In this document: in pieces, positions 27,517 through 37,681 of the stretch
How positions within the stretch are numbered: the stretch's first letter is position 1
How the letters are laid out: each line of letters starts with the position of its first letter
Assembly (NCBI GenBank): GCA_003280725.1
Contig: QCED01000004.1
Span: forward strand, 1 to 64,000
DNA: 64,000 nt
Reading direction: 5' to 3'
Source of the DNA: Prochlorococcus sp. AG-355-M18
GTDB lineage: Bacteria; Cyanobacteriota; Cyanobacteriia; PCC-6307; Cyanobiaceae
Made by a program: the position numbers and the translations under genes
The notes under the pieces: generated by a model
What the model saw: the letters and a program-made list of their open reading frames with translations, nothing else
Database searches by the model: none
Told to the model about the DNA's origin: nothing

Positions 27517-28680
27517 ATGGGAAATAAGAAAAATAATTTTAAAAAGCCTGGTGTTAAGACCCTATCTATTCACCATGGAAAAACTTTTGCAGAAGACACT
27601 GGATGCGTTATGCCTCCTATTTTTTCTACATCTACTTTCAAACATGGAAATAAAGATAATTTCGACTACACCAGATCAGGCAATCCAAACTTTAGAATTC
27701 TAGAAAACGTACTTAAAGCAATAGAAGATTCTAAATACTGTACAGTTTTTGGATCTGGAATTAGCGCAGTAAATGCAATTACTTCGACACTAAAATCAGG
27801 CGACAAGATACTCTGCGAATCAAATCTCTATGGTTGTACAGTGAGGATGTTCGAAAAAATTTTCAAGAAATTTGGACTACAAGTTTTATACACAGATTTT
27901 ACAAACAAAAATAATATCAAAAAGATTTCACACTTCGATCCAACCTTAATATGGTTAGAAAGTCCAACTAATCCACTTCTGAAAGTACTTGATATTAAGG
28001 CGATTTGTGATGAGGCGAATAAACTCCAAATACCAATAGTTGTAGACAATACCTTTTCTACTGCCCTTATTCAAAAACCATTGGACCTAGGAGCGACACT
28101 ATCGCTTGTAAGCACAACAAAATTCATTAATGGACATAGTGACGCACTTGGTGGAGCAGTACTGACAAATAATGAAGTATGGAATGGTAAGATGCTTTTC
28201 TCTCAAAAAGCTCTAGGTCTACAACCATCTCCTTTTGATAGTTGGCTCATTACAAGAGGACTAAAAACTCTACCTTTAAGAATCGAACAACAAACTCAAA
28301 GTGCAGAATTTATTTCTGAAGAATTAGGGAATCATAAATTAATTAGTAAAGTAATTTACCCTTTTAATCAAGCACATCCGCAATTTAATTTAGCAAAATC
28401 GCAAATGAAATCTGGAGGTTCGATGATCACCCTAAAATTAAATTTAAATAAGGAAGATACTTTTAAATTCTGCAAATCTCTCAAATATTTCTCGCTAGCA
28501 GAAAGCCTTGGAGGAGTTGAAAGTTTAATTTGTCATCCAGCAACAATGACTCATGCCTCTGTTGATGAAAAAACAAAAAATCTACTAGGGATAGATGATG
28601 CTCTTGTCAGATTATCAATTGGATGTGAAGATGCAAACGATTTAATCTCAGACATTTTATTTGCTTTGAATAAATTCTGA
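27517..28680 (+). CDS. Cys/Met metabolism PLP enzyme (cystathionine lyase/synthase family)
   Basis: 387 residues from ATG 27517; an in-frame TTG 15 bp earlier is less likely. It is a fold-type I PLP enzyme with the YTRSGNPNFR block (51-60), D177 in VVDNTF and the PLP lysine K202 in STTKFINGHSDALGG. Family members are cystathionine gamma-synthase, beta-lyase or gamma-lyase, which cannot be separated by eye. Because the next gene looks like a cystathionine gamma-synthase, a lyase role is the better guess. The three PLP genes up to cysK form a sulfur amino-acid cluster. Confidence 0.85.
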   Translation: MGNKKNNFKKPGVKTLSIHHGKTFAEDTGCVMPPIFSTSTFKHGNKDNFDYTRSGNPNFRILENVLKAIEDSKYCTVFGSGISAVNAITSTLKSGDKILCESNLYGCTVRMFEKIFKKFGLQVLYTDFTNKNNIKKISHFDPTLIWLESPTNPLLKVLDIKAICDEANKLQIPIVVDNTFSTALIQKPLDLGATLSLVSTTKFINGHSDALGGAVLTNNEVWNGKMLFSQKALGLQPSPFDSWLITRGLKTLPLRIEQQTQSAEFISEELGNHKLISKVIYPFNQAHPQFNLAKSQMKSGGSMITLKLNLNKEDTFKFCKSLKYFSLAESLGGVESLICHPATMTHASVDEKTKNLLGIDDALVRLSIGCEDANDLISDILFALNKF

Positions 28681-28683
28681 AAA

Positions 28684-30153
28684 TTGAGAGATTTACTTAA
28701 AAACCCTATATGGAAAAATTTAGAGTTGGGATATGCAATACCTGATAGTATTCATGCCGTTTCTGTAGCATTACCAACTTGGAATGATGTAATAAATTAC
28801 GAGGAAAAAAATCAAGAATGCATGAATTTATTGAAGTCCATTTACCCAAGGTTCGGGCTAAACCCCATTGTGAAAAAATTATGCGAAAAAGTAAAAAAGG
28901 AAAATTACTATAGCAATAAAAGTATCTGGCCATATCCTAATGAAAGCATAGCTTTTAAAGCAAAAAAATACATTGATAGAAATACTTCTGAACAATTCTC
29001 ATTAATAGAAAAAAGAGATAATTTAGCTTTCTTAATAACTGAAAAAGAAGGAAGTATTTATGCAAAATATTTTTGGCAACATACTGGTCTTGGTCTATCT
29101 TCAAGAGCTGCTTCTATAGAACTCGGTCTTGAAGATAGGCCTCCAAAATCGTACGTAAATGAATGTTCTCAAAGAATAAAAAATAGAATTTCTAAATCTA
29201 CAAAAATTAACTCTAATGATATTCACTTAACTTCATCTGGAATGTCTGCATTGCATACAGCATTAGAAATCGTATATAAATTATTTCCAGCTAAACCAAC
29301 ACTCCAAATTGGTTTTCCATATGTAGATGTACTTAAATTACCAATGAATATCTTTCATGGAGCCAAGTTAATTACAGAAGAAAATTGCGCCGATATTGAA
29401 TTAGAAATCAAAAGAATAAATCCATCAGCATTAATTATTGAACTACCTAGTAATCCAATGCTCAAATGTGTAAACATTAAAAAAATTTCAAAAATAGCAA
29501 AAAAGTTAAATATTCCTTTAATTGTTGACGATACGATTGGTTCGAATTTAAATATAAATTCTATAGAACATGCAGATATAGTTTTTACTTCACTTACAAA
29601 AATTTTTTCAGGTAGTGGTGATATTCTTGCCGGATCATTAATACTAAATCCAAAAAGCAAATGGATTGATCAGTTTAGAAATGCGTTAAACGAGATTAAT
29701 ATTCCAATACTTTCTGCTGGAGATATAGTTTATCTAGAGAAAGTTAGTAGAGATGTAAATCAAAGAGTTTTTGAACAAAATAAAGCATGTTTAGAATTAA
29801 AAAAAAGATTAGAGACTCATAGCGAAATTAAAAATATTTTCCATCCTGAAAATTGTCCAAATTTTAATTCCTTACTTACTTCTGATGGAGGATACGGCTG
29901 CTTATTATCATTTGAATTAAATGGAGGATTGAACAAAGCTAAAAAATTTTATGATTCTCTACAAGTATCTAAAGGACCTAGTTTAGGTACAAAATTTACT
30001 CTAGTTTGTCCTTATGTTTTACTAGCTCATTATGACGAGTTGGATTGGGCTGAAAGTTTTGGTATACCCTCGCACCTTATTAGAGTATCAGTTGGATTAG
30101 AAGACCAAGATCAATTATGGAAAATCTTCTCTGAAGCACTAAATAATTTCTAA
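28684..30153 (+). CDS. Cystathionine gamma-synthase-like protein with N-terminal extension (fungal Str2-like)
   Basis: 489 residues against about 390 for bacterial MetB. The PLP domain starts near residue 130 and holds D282 (IVDDTIGSN) and the PLP lysine K306 in FTSLTKIFSGSGDILAG. The first 130 residues contain HAVSVALPTWNDVINYEE and YPRFGLNPIVKKL, which resemble the N-terminus of fungal cystathionine gamma-synthases (Str2/Met-7 type). Start is TTG 28684, three bases after the upstream stop, so translation is probably coupled. Function as the methionine-branch synthase is inferred. Confidence 0.8.
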   Translation: MRDLLKNPIWKNLELGYAIPDSIHAVSVALPTWNDVINYEEKNQECMNLLKSIYPRFGLNPIVKKLCEKVKKENYYSNKSIWPYPNESIAFKAKKYIDRNTSEQFSLIEKRDNLAFLITEKEGSIYAKYFWQHTGLGLSSRAASIELGLEDRPPKSYVNECSQRIKNRISKSTKINSNDIHLTSSGMSALHTALEIVYKLFPAKPTLQIGFPYVDVLKLPMNIFHGAKLITEENCADIELEIKRINPSALIIELPSNPMLKCVNIKKISKIAKKLNIPLIVDDTIGSNLNINSIEHADIVFTSLTKIFSGSGDILAGSLILNPKSKWIDQFRNALNEINIPILSAGDIVYLEKVSRDVNQRVFEQNKACLELKKRLETHSEIKNIFHPENCPNFNSLLTSDGGYGCLLSFELNGGLNKAKKFYDSLQVSKGPSLGTKFTLVCPYVLLAHYDELDWAESFGIPSHLIRVSVGLEDQDQLWKIFSEALNNF

Positions 30154-30237
30154 ATTCCTAGTATTTACCGTATAGAAACTTATATACTCTTTTTCTGAAT
30201 AATAGTTAGTATTAAAATATATTTTCTAAACATGTAA

Positions 30238-31224
30238 ATGGCAAAAATTTATGAGGACAACAGTTTTGCTATTGGAAACACTCCATTAGTAAAATTAAAA
30301 TCAGTTACTAAAAACGCGAAAGCTACAGTACTTGCAAAAATTGAAGGCAGAAACCCCGCTTACAGTGTCAAATGTAGGATCGGCGCAAACATGATCTGGG
30401 ATGCCGAGAAAAGTGGGAAACTTACAAAAGACAAAACTATTGTTGAGCCAACTTCTGGGAATACAGGAATTGCTCTAGCTTTTACTGCTTCAGCAAGAGG
30501 TTATAAACTGATCCTTACAATGCCAGAATCCATGTCAATTGAAAGAAGAAGGGTTATGGCAGTGTTGGGGGCTGAAATTGTTTTAACAGAAGCATCTAAA
30601 GGTATGCCTGGAGCAATAGCTAAGGCTAAAGAAATTGCAGAAAGTAATCCTTCTCAATATTTCATGCCAGGTCAATTTGATAATCCAGCAAATCCTGAAA
30701 TTCATTTCAAAACTACTGGACCAGAAATATGGGATGATTGCGATGGTGAAATTGATGTCCTAGTTGCAGGGGTTGGAACTGGCGGCACAATTACAGGTGT
30801 TTCAAGATATATTAAGCAAGAGAAGGGCAAGAATATTACTTCTGTAGCTGTAGAACCATCTCATAGTCCTGTTATTACACAGACAATGAATGGAGAAGAG
30901 GTTAAATCCGGACCACATAAAATCCAAGGAATTGGAGCAGGATTTATTCCTAAGAACCTTGACTTATCAATTGTTGATAAGGTTGAACAAGTAACAAATG
31001 ACGAATCTATAGAGATGGCTCTTAGACTAGCTAAAGAGGAAGGACTATTAGTAGGAATATCTTGTGGAGCTGCTGCTGCTGCTGCTGTTAGATTAGCTGA
31101 ACAAGATGAATATGCTGGCAAGACAATTGTAGTTGTTCTACCTGATTTAGCAGAGAGGTATTTATCATCAATTATGTTTACTGAAGTTCCAAGCGGAATC
31201 ATTCAAGAACCAGTCAAAGCCTAA
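30238..31224 (+). CDS. cysK: Cysteine synthase A (O-acetylserine sulfhydrylase)
   Basis: Makes cysteine from O-acetylserine and sulfide. The PLP lysine is K45 in [12 protein letters not shown], and the substrate loop is TSGNTG. The glycine loop [10 protein letters not shown] binds the PLP phosphate. 328 residues is normal. The run of GCT codons near 31070 encodes an Ala stretch in [12 protein letters not shown] and is normal coding sequence. Confidence 0.96.
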   Translation: MAKIYEDNSFAIGNTPLVKLKSVTKNAKATVLAKIEGRNPAYSVKCRIGANMIWDAEKSGKLTKDKTIVEPTSGNTGIALAFTASARGYKLILTMPESMSIERRRVMAVLGAEIVLTEASKGMPGAIAKAKEIAESNPSQYFMPGQFDNPANPEIHFKTTGPEIWDDCDGEIDVLVAGVGTGGTITGVSRYIKQEKGKNITSVAVEPSHSPVITQTMNGEEVKSGPHKIQGIGAGFIPKNLDLSIVDKVEQVTNDESIEMALRLAKEEGLLVGISCGAAAAAAVRLAEQDEYAGKTIVVVLPDLAERYLSSIMFTEVPSGIIQEPVKA

Positions 31225-31226
31225 AT

Positions 31227-32351
31227 CTATTTTTTATCCAGTAGTGAATCTGGTGAAATATACATCGCATCGCCATAAGAGAAAAATCTAAATTTTTCTT
31301 TTATGGCTTTTTTATACAAATCTAATAATCTTTCTCTACCAATCATTGCACTTACTAAAAGTAATAATGAACTTTTAGGAAGATGAAAATTAGTTAATAA
31401 TCCATCAACTACCTTAAATTTATAACCTGGCTTAATTACTAAATCTACGTACTTAGCTATGGGAATAAAGTCATTAATTTCGTGAGAATAACAACTTTCA
31501 AGAGCTCTTACGCTAGTTGTACCAATAGCAATTATTCTTCTATCTGTTTTCTTTATTCTTTTTATTTCCTCCACTACTTCTTTATTAACACTTACCCATT
31601 CTTTATGAAGTTTTAAGTTACTTAAATCTTCTTGATCAATTGGTTTGAATGTTCCATAACCCACGTGCAAAGTTATAGGTAAGATTATTACTCCTTTTTT
31701 TTTTAGATTGGAAATAAGACTTTTACTTAGGTGCAAACCAGCTGTTGGTGCAGCAACTGCCCCCGGATTAGTTGCATACTCAGTTTGATAACTTTTCTCA
31801 TGAAAAGATTCTTCTTCGGAATTTTTTATATAGGGAGGGAGTGGGATTTCCCCGTATTTATCAAGAAGGTCATTCATTGATGTGAGACAAGTTATATTTT
31901 CCGGAAATTTAATAAATCTCCCTCCAGTTTCTTCATCAACCCCATCAACAAATAAATTAATATCTTGTTCTAAAGGAGATTTTAATTTTAATTTTCTATT
32001 TATTTTTAACTTTTTCGCTGGCTTTGCCAAACATAACCAAACACATTCATGGGACCTTTCTAAAACTAATAATTCGACTAATGTCTTATTTTCTAATTCA
32101 ACCTTTAACCTAGCTTTCATTACTTTAGTGTTGTTTACAACTACAAGATCGCCTTTTCTAAATTCATCTAAAAGATTCTTGGTAAATTTATTAGTTAAGC
32201 AGTCTTCTTCTAAAAAACTATTTCTAACTATCATCAATCTTGATTCATGCCTAATTGCAGAAGGTTTACTAGCAATTAATGAAGGATCAAGTAAATAGTC
32301 ATAAGCTTCAAGCTTATAATCTCTTTCTTCATTATTAATTTGAGAAATCAA
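31227..32351 (-). CDS. queA: S-adenosylmethionine:tRNA ribosyltransferase-isomerase
   Basis: Transfers and isomerises the ribosyl moiety of SAM to make epoxyqueuosine in tRNA. Typical blocks are YDLPSLIA-like YDYLLDPSLIA at the start, GAVAAPTAGLHLS and the HVGYGTFKPI motif. 374 residues is slightly longer than the E. coli enzyme. It converges on cysK with 2 bp between and follows pdhC on the same strand by 6 bp. Confidence 0.95.
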   Translation of the reverse strand: MISQINNEERDYKLEAYDYLLDPSLIASKPSAIRHESRLMIVRNSFLEEDCLTNKFTKNLLDEFRKGDLVVVNNTKVMKARLKVELENKTLVELLVLERSHECVWLCLAKPAKKLKINRKLKLKSPLEQDINLFVDGVDEETGGRFIKFPENITCLTSMNDLLDKYGEIPLPPYIKNSEEESFHEKSYQTEYATNPGAVAAPTAGLHLSKSLISNLKKKGVIILPITLHVGYGTFKPIDQEDLSNLKLHKEWVSVNKEVVEEIKRIKKTDRRIIAIGTTSVRALESCYSHEINDFIPIAKYVDLVIKPGYKFKVVDGLLTNFHLPKSSLLLLVSAMIGRERLLDLYKKAIKEKFRFFSYGDAMYISPDSLLDKK

Positions 32352-32357
32352 TTAAAT

Positions 32358-33725
32358 TTAGGAGACAAGAGTCTCTGGCTTATCTTCAATTAGGAAAGCC
32401 AAGTCTTTTAAGAATGAAGCTCCATCAGCTCCATAGATCACTCTATGATCAGCTGTTAGATTTACTTGCATTATTTTTTTAACTGATATCGAACCATCAC
32501 TATTAGCGACAACTGTTGGTTTCGATGATGCTATGGCTAAAATAGCACCGGTACCTGGAGGAAGAATTGCGTCAAATCTATCAACTCCAAACATCCCAAG
32601 ATTAGATAAAGTGAAGGTTCCTGTTGAGTATTCATCAGGTTCTAGTTGTTTTGATCTTGATCTTTTTACGAGATCTTTCCATTCCCTAGACAATTCAAAT
32701 AGATCAGTATTGCATGGTTCTTTTAAAACTGGAGTTATTAGTCCACCATCTTCCATCGCTACAGCTACAGCAATATTTATATTTTCTGGATAAGAAATTC
32801 CATTTTCTGAAAAACTTGAGTTAACTTGAGGATGTTTCTTTAGTGTCTTTGCAACTGCCTTTACAAGTAAAGCAGTCATAGTCACACCGTTCTGTTTTAC
32901 CTTTTTGTAGAAATGATCTAATTTATCTGTGTTGATAGAGTATCCCACCCTAAAACATGGAACATTTAAACTGGATTCCATATTTTTATTTACCGCTTTT
33001 TGAAGAGTATTAAATTGAACTGTTTCTCCGGGATTGCCAAAACTATTTCCTGAAGCTTCTGGTTTACTTTCAACTCCCAAATTTACACTAGTGAAACTTG
33101 CAGGAGAACCACCTTCTCCTATCCATGGTATGGAGACGGGTTGCCCATTAGCTTTTAAAATATCATCTGCTTGAATTCTTCCATGAGGTCCTGAACCATG
33201 AACCTTTGCTAAATCAACACCCATTTGAGAGGCAAGTTTTTTAGCTCTTGGAGATGCAATAACCCTCGAAGAAACATTACTTGTAGCAGCATTTATTTGA
33301 TCATTATTAAAAGATGGGGCTGCCTTTTCACTCTTTAATACAACTTCTTTTTCTTGTTTTTCAACAATTTTACTTTGGGCCACTGGTTTTTCTTCAGTTT
33401 TATTACTTACCAATTCAAGTTTGTCTGAAGTCGAGACTTCAGGTTGATTTCCTTTATTTTGTTCTTGAATAGAAGCTATCTCATCCTCATTTTCTACAAT
33501 GAGACCGATAGTTTCTCCAACAGGTGCAGTGCTACCGGCAGGCATTAAAACTGCTGCAAGATATCCATCTTGAAAAGATTCAACATCCATATCTGCCTTA
33601 TCAGATTCAACAACCAAGACAGATTCGCCTCTTTCAACCTTATCTCCTGGATTTTTTAACCATTCCACAATCTTGCCCTCTGTCATAGTAGAACTCAAGG
33701 CAGGCATGAATATTTCGTGAGACAT
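32358..33725 (-). CDS. pdhC: Pyruvate dehydrogenase E2 (dihydrolipoamide acetyltransferase)
   Basis: Core of the pyruvate dehydrogenase complex. An N-terminal lipoyl domain carries the lipoylated K43 in ESDKADMDVES. A Lys/Glu/Ser-rich linker follows, then the E1/E3-binding domain (SPRAKKLASQMGVDL). The C-terminal catalytic domain ends with the histidine motif DHRVIYGADGASF (H427). 455 residues is normal for a single-lipoyl cyanobacterial E2. lipB, needed for lipoylation, lies 2.7 kb away. Confidence 0.96.
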   Translation of the reverse strand: MSHEIFMPALSSTMTEGKIVEWLKNPGDKVERGESVLVVESDKADMDVESFQDGYLAAVLMPAGSTAPVGETIGLIVENEDEIASIQEQNKGNQPEVSTSDKLELVSNKTEEKPVAQSKIVEKQEKEVVLKSEKAAPSFNNDQINAATSNVSSRVIASPRAKKLASQMGVDLAKVHGSGPHGRIQADDILKANGQPVSIPWIGEGGSPASFTSVNLGVESKPEASGNSFGNPGETVQFNTLQKAVNKNMESSLNVPCFRVGYSINTDKLDHFYKKVKQNGVTMTALLVKAVAKTLKKHPQVNSSFSENGISYPENINIAVAVAMEDGGLITPVLKEPCNTDLFELSREWKDLVKRSRSKQLEPDEYSTGTFTLSNLGMFGVDRFDAILPPGTGAILAIASSKPTVVANSDGSISVKKIMQVNLTADHRVIYGADGASFLKDLAFLIEDKPETLVS

Positions 33726-33901
33726 AAGAAAATTGTTGTTACATAAGTTTCAAGGGATTTTTACAAACTTTCAAAAGTTTTTATTATTAAAAACCCTTTT
33801 AACTCTTGATCTAATTATACGAAATCATGTTCGCAGTGGGAACTCATAAAACTTAAGAAAGTAATAATTTAGATCGATTAGAATTTAAAACTTTTAAAAA
33901 T

Positions 33902-33939
33902 AAAGATTTACTTTTTTTCATCAAAAATACTAAATCTTT
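33902..33939 (-). terminator. Terminator of the YlqD-like gene
   Basis: Perfect 9-bp stem AAAGATTTA / TAAATCTTT whose interior can extend by A-T pairs. On the minus strand it is followed by ATTTTT. It starts 4 bp past the stop of the gene at 33943. Confidence 0.6.
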
Positions 33940-33942
33940 TCT

Positions 33943-34386
33943 TTAATTATTATCTATAGATTGAATAACTCCATCTTTAACAGTAATCGAGACTTGCATT
34001 TTTTCAATAAGATTGTCGCCCACAGTGACATCACAGAAACTATCCACTTGCCCTTGATCAACAATTTCATCCATTTTTAATTCGCGAACTTGGCTTTGTT
34101 GTTGAAGTAGATTTCTTTTTTGTTCTTCAATTTCATTTCGTTTTGCTGCCACTTGTTGTTGCACCTGACTAACCTGTTCTTGGACTCTTGGATCCAGAGG
34201 ATTAACCGATTGGGATCTAATATTATTTACTATTTGCTGCCCCTCCTGCTCAAGTTGAGATAATTGCTGGTCAATGTTTGAAATTGCTTTACTTAATTCT
34301 TTTTCAGCATCTTCTTTCCAAGTTGGTGTAACTACAGCTTTAATAGCTATTGAGCGCTTTATAGATATTGAGTTTTTTGTTTCCAT
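33943..34386 (-). CDS. YlqD family coiled-coil protein
   Basis: 147 residues. The start ISIKRSIAIKAVVTP is the YlqD signature. A long glutamine-rich coiled coil (about 25-105) is followed by a beta-rich end (GQVDSFCDVTVGDNLIEKM). Function of the family is unknown. It is 38 bp downstream of the acyl-CoA synthetase gene on the same strand. Confidence 0.8.
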   Translation of the reverse strand: METKNSISIKRSIAIKAVVTPTWKEDAEKELSKAISNIDQQLSQLEQEGQQIVNNIRSQSVNPLDPRVQEQVSQVQQQVAAKRNEIEEQKRNLLQQQSQVRELKMDEIVDQGQVDSFCDVTVGDNLIEKMQVSITVKDGVIQSIDNN

Positions 34387-34424
34387 AAAAAATTAAATTA
34401 CCTTTTCAATATAGATAGAACAAA

Positions 34425-36368
34425 TCAAATTTTCTTACTAAATTTGTTTTCATACATATTTTCTATTTGTAGTGAATACTTTTTTTCTATTTCTTTTCTT
34501 TTTTGTTTAAGAGTTTGAGTTAACAAACCATTTTCTAAAGTAAAGGCATCAACAAAATAACAATCTAATATTTGTTCTTCTGATCTTGCTCCTAATCGAC
34601 TATTAAGCAAATTATTAATTTGTGATTTAAAAAATGTACCAATATTCTTATTAAGGTTTAATTTCGAAAGATCTTCTTCCAAAAACTTGTTTTTAACCAA
34701 TTCGACATTAGGCACTACAAGGGCTGTTAAACATTTCTTGTCTTGTCCTACTAGTTGAATCTGATTAATGAATTCAGAACTAAGGATTTCGGTCTCAAGA
34801 GGATTCGGTTCTATATTTTCACCACTTGATAGCACTATTGTATCCTTGGCTCTTCCTGTTATAAATAGAGAACCATTTGGTATTAGGAAACCTAAATCAC
34901 CAGTATCAAACCAACCATCCTTGGATAAAACATCTTTTGTAGCTAATTCATTATTAAGATAACCTTTCATTACTTGTGGTCCCTTAACAAGAATTTTTCC
35001 GACTTCTCTGAACTTTAGAATCTTTTTTTTATCATCATTTACTATTTTGATTTCAGTAAATGCGAGAGGCTGACCGGATGATCCTCTAACATTTAATTCT
35101 CTTCTCCTACAAGTTAATACTGGACTAGTTTCTGTGAGGCCATATCCTACCAAAACATCTACACCTAAAGATTCAAAAAAAAGATCCACATGTTCTGGCA
35201 ATGCACCTCCGCCGTTAATGGGAAATTTCAGTTTTTCTCCGCATAGTTGTCTAAGAATATTCGGCCATAAAAAAATAGTAGACAATTTATGTAAAGGATA
35301 TCGGCCAATAACAGAGCCCAGTAAGGGGATTTTTGATTTAAAAGTTGTTTGATTGATATCTAAATTCCTTATCTTTCTTAGACTCCTTTTGAAAACTGAA
35401 CTATTACTTATCAAAAACTTAATAAGTTTTTGCTTTTTGGAAGGCATTTTTTTCAACGCCTGAAAAAAACCATCATGTATTGCCTCCCATAGTCTTGGTA
35501 CAGTAGCCATGACAACTGGTTTTACTTGCGTAATATCATCTTTCAGAAATTTTGGAATTGTATAGTATTGAGAACAACCACATGAAAAAAAGAAGTATTC
35601 AGCGCTCCTCTCATAAGAATGCCAGATAGGCAAAACACTTAATACAGAGGTCCCTGGTTCTGGATCAGCGATGTAAGCTAAATTGATTATTTGATGTAAA
35701 AAATTTGCATGCGTTAATGGGACACCTTTAGGTTTTCCTGTTGTCCCGGAAGTGTACAGAATAGTAGCGACGTCATCAATTTCTGGATTAAATTTTTCAA
35801 GATTATTATTTTGTAAATTTTCTTTTTCTACTGAACTTATAAATTTACTCCAACTTATTAAACTTTCAAATTGTTCATCTTCTAAATTGATTATAAATTT
35901 TAGTCTTTTTTTTAATTCTTCTTTGTTGTTTAACTTTAGCCAAATCTCCTTAGATTGTACTATTAGACCTACTGAATTAGAGTGCTCAATAATATATTCT
36001 AATTCTACTGAAGGTGAATTAATACCTCTCACTGCATTTATAGCTCCTAAACGCATTAAGCCTTGATCAACTAGTAGCCATCTTGGAGAATTTTCAGAAA
36101 TTACAGTAACTACATCCCCCTTTACTAAACCATAATTTTTAAAAGAAAAAGAGACTTTTGTTATTAAATCAGCCAGCTCAGAATAAGAAAATTTTTCTTT
36201 GTATTTCCCTCTTAAATCGCAAACAGCTAAAGTATCACCACATTTAAATTTTAATTTTTCCCAAATTTGATCTACATGATGAAGGTTCTTAATGAAATCT
36301 CTATTTTTAGCAAATTTATCTCTTCTAGAAAGAAGTTTGGCTGAAGGCCAGTATGCTAAATCACCCAT
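34425..36368 (-). CDS. Long-chain acyl-CoA / acyl-ACP synthetase (AMP-binding)
   Basis: 647-residue ANL-superfamily adenylating enzyme. The P-loop LYTSGTTGKPKG (about 212-223), the GYGLTETSPV motif and the DGWFDTGDLGF hinge are present. In cyanobacteria the single FadD-type protein works as an acyl-ACP synthetase (Aas) that recycles free fatty acids; that assignment comes from known relatives. It lies between lipB and the YlqD gene on the same strand. Confidence 0.9.
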   Translation of the reverse strand: MGDLAYWPSAKLLSRRDKFAKNRDFIKNLHHVDQIWEKLKFKCGDTLAVCDLRGKYKEKFSYSELADLITKVSFSFKNYGLVKGDVVTVISENSPRWLLVDQGLMRLGAINAVRGINSPSVELEYIIEHSNSVGLIVQSKEIWLKLNNKEELKKRLKFIINLEDEQFESLISWSKFISSVEKENLQNNNLEKFNPEIDDVATILYTSGTTGKPKGVPLTHANFLHQIINLAYIADPEPGTSVLSVLPIWHSYERSAEYFFFSCGCSQYYTIPKFLKDDITQVKPVVMATVPRLWEAIHDGFFQALKKMPSKKQKLIKFLISNSSVFKRSLRKIRNLDINQTTFKSKIPLLGSVIGRYPLHKLSTIFLWPNILRQLCGEKLKFPINGGGALPEHVDLFFESLGVDVLVGYGLTETSPVLTCRRRELNVRGSSGQPLAFTEIKIVNDDKKKILKFREVGKILVKGPQVMKGYLNNELATKDVLSKDGWFDTGDLGFLIPNGSLFITGRAKDTIVLSSGENIEPNPLETEILSSEFINQIQLVGQDKKCLTALVVPNVELVKNKFLEEDLSKLNLNKNIGTFFKSQINNLLNSRLGARSEEQILDCYFVDAFTLENGLLTQTLKQKRKEIEKKYSLQIENMYENKFSKKI

Positions 36369-36395
36369 ATTAAATTGATTTTGAAATTTTAATTT

Positions 36396-37046
36396 CTATT
36401 TTGATACAAAATCAAAATTAAATTCTTCCTGAATGATTTTTTTAACAATTCTCTTGACTTCTTGAATATTTAATTTTTTGTTGTAATCAATCATATTTGC
36501 CATAATACAATTCTCTATTCCGCAAGGAATAATCTTATTAAAGTTTTCTAATTCGCAGTCAATATTGATTGAAAATCCATTTATCGTAATCCATCTTTTA
36601 CAACCAATTCCAATTGAAGCAATTTTCTTATTTCCTATCCAAACACCAGTAAACCCTTTTCTAGAGTGACAATCTATATTGAAATTTCCTAGAATTTTTA
36701 TAATGATTTCTTCAATTTTTCTTAAATACCAATTTAAATCTTTATTAAAATTTTTCAAATCTAAAACCAAATATGTTACTAATTGTCCTGGCATATGACA
36801 AGTAACCTCACCACCTCTATCAATCTTAAAAACATCATATTTATCATCATTCAAAGAAAATAATAAATTATTGTAAGTAGATCCTCTACCCAACGTATAA
36901 CATAGATGATGCTCCCCTATCCAGATAAAATCAGGGTTAGAATTATCTAAAATCAATGCCTCTTGATAATCTTTTTGTAATTTATAAACATCATTGAAAG
37001 AAGAAATCTTATCAGGTTGTTTAATTATTGCTGTTCTATTAACCAT
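36396..37046 (-). CDS. lipB: Lipoyl(octanoyl) transferase
   Basis: Moves octanoate from ACP to lipoyl domains such as that of PdhC. The catalytic pair is present: K141 in [11 protein letters not shown] and C175 in PCGIENC. The [12 protein letters not shown] block (about 77-88) is standard. 216 residues. It diverges from hpf. Confidence 0.94.
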   Translation of the reverse strand: MVNRTAIIKQPDKISSFNDVYKLQKDYQEALILDNSNPDFIWIGEHHLCYTLGRGSTYNNLLFSLNDDKYDVFKIDRGGEVTCHMPGQLVTYLVLDLKNFNKDLNWYLRKIEEIIIKILGNFNIDCHSRKGFTGVWIGNKKIASIGIGCKRWITINGFSINIDCELENFNKIIPCGIENCIMANMIDYNKKLNIQEVKRIVKKIIQEEFNFDFVSK

Positions 37047-37089
37047 ATTTAAGTAGATTGAAAAAGTAAGTAAATATTTTTAGATTTTT

Positions 37090-37674
37090 ATGAAAATTTT
37101 AATTCATGGGAAAAATCTTGACCTCACTGGACCATTAAAAGAATATACTGAGGCAAAGATAGAAAAAGCAACACATCACTATAAGGATATCGTTAAAGAA
37201 GCCGACATACATCTTTCAATAGAAAAGAATCCAAGAGTCTCATTCCAAACTGCAGAAGTTACAATTTTTGCAAATGGTATTGTAATTAGAGCTGAAGAAA
37301 AAACTGAAAATCTATACTCAAGCATTGATTTAGTTTCAAATAAACTTTGTAGAAAATTACGTAAATACAAAGAAAGAAACAATAAAACAATTCATAATAA
37401 TCAATTTAAAAATAAAGAGTCTTTCCCAATTGAAACTACTGAATCAAGATTTTTAGATGAAGCTTTATTTAAAGAAGGAATAGGAGCAAGTCTGCCTGAG
37501 CCATCAATAAAAAATAAATACTTTGAAATGAATCCAATTTCATCAGAAGAAGCAAGAAAACAATTAGATCTAATTGATCATGATTTTTATGTTTTTCGAA
37601 ATAAGAAAAATAATGAACTTCAAGTTATATATAAGAGGAATCATGGAGGTTATGGACTGATTCAATCTAAATAA
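37090..37674 (+). CDS. hpf: Ribosome hibernation promoting factor, long form (LrtA)
   Basis: 194 residues with an N-terminal S30AE domain (ILIHGKNLDLTGPLKEYTEAKI) and a C-terminal dimerisation domain (PISSEEARKQLDLIDHDFYV, GGYGLIQ). It dimerises ribosomes when translation slows. The cyanobacterial homologue LrtA is a light-repressed transcript. Start ATG 37090; deoC-like follows by 7 bp. Confidence 0.93.
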   Translation: MKILIHGKNLDLTGPLKEYTEAKIEKATHHYKDIVKEADIHLSIEKNPRVSFQTAEVTIFANGIVIRAEEKTENLYSSIDLVSNKLCRKLRKYKERNNKTIHNNQFKNKESFPIETTESRFLDEALFKEGIGASLPEPSIKNKYFEMNPISSEEARKQLDLIDHDFYVFRNKKNNELQVIYKRNHGGYGLIQSK

Positions 37675-37681
37675 CTTTCAA

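Noticed and set aside
31065-31087. GCT triplet run as a microsatellite
   Set aside because: It encodes the conserved Ala-rich helix of cysteine synthase (SCGAAAAAA); ordinary coding sequence.
30861-31202. 113-aa minus-strand ORF
   Set aside because: Antisense to cysK; its Ala/Ser-rich composition reflects the GCT repeats of the cysK Ala run.
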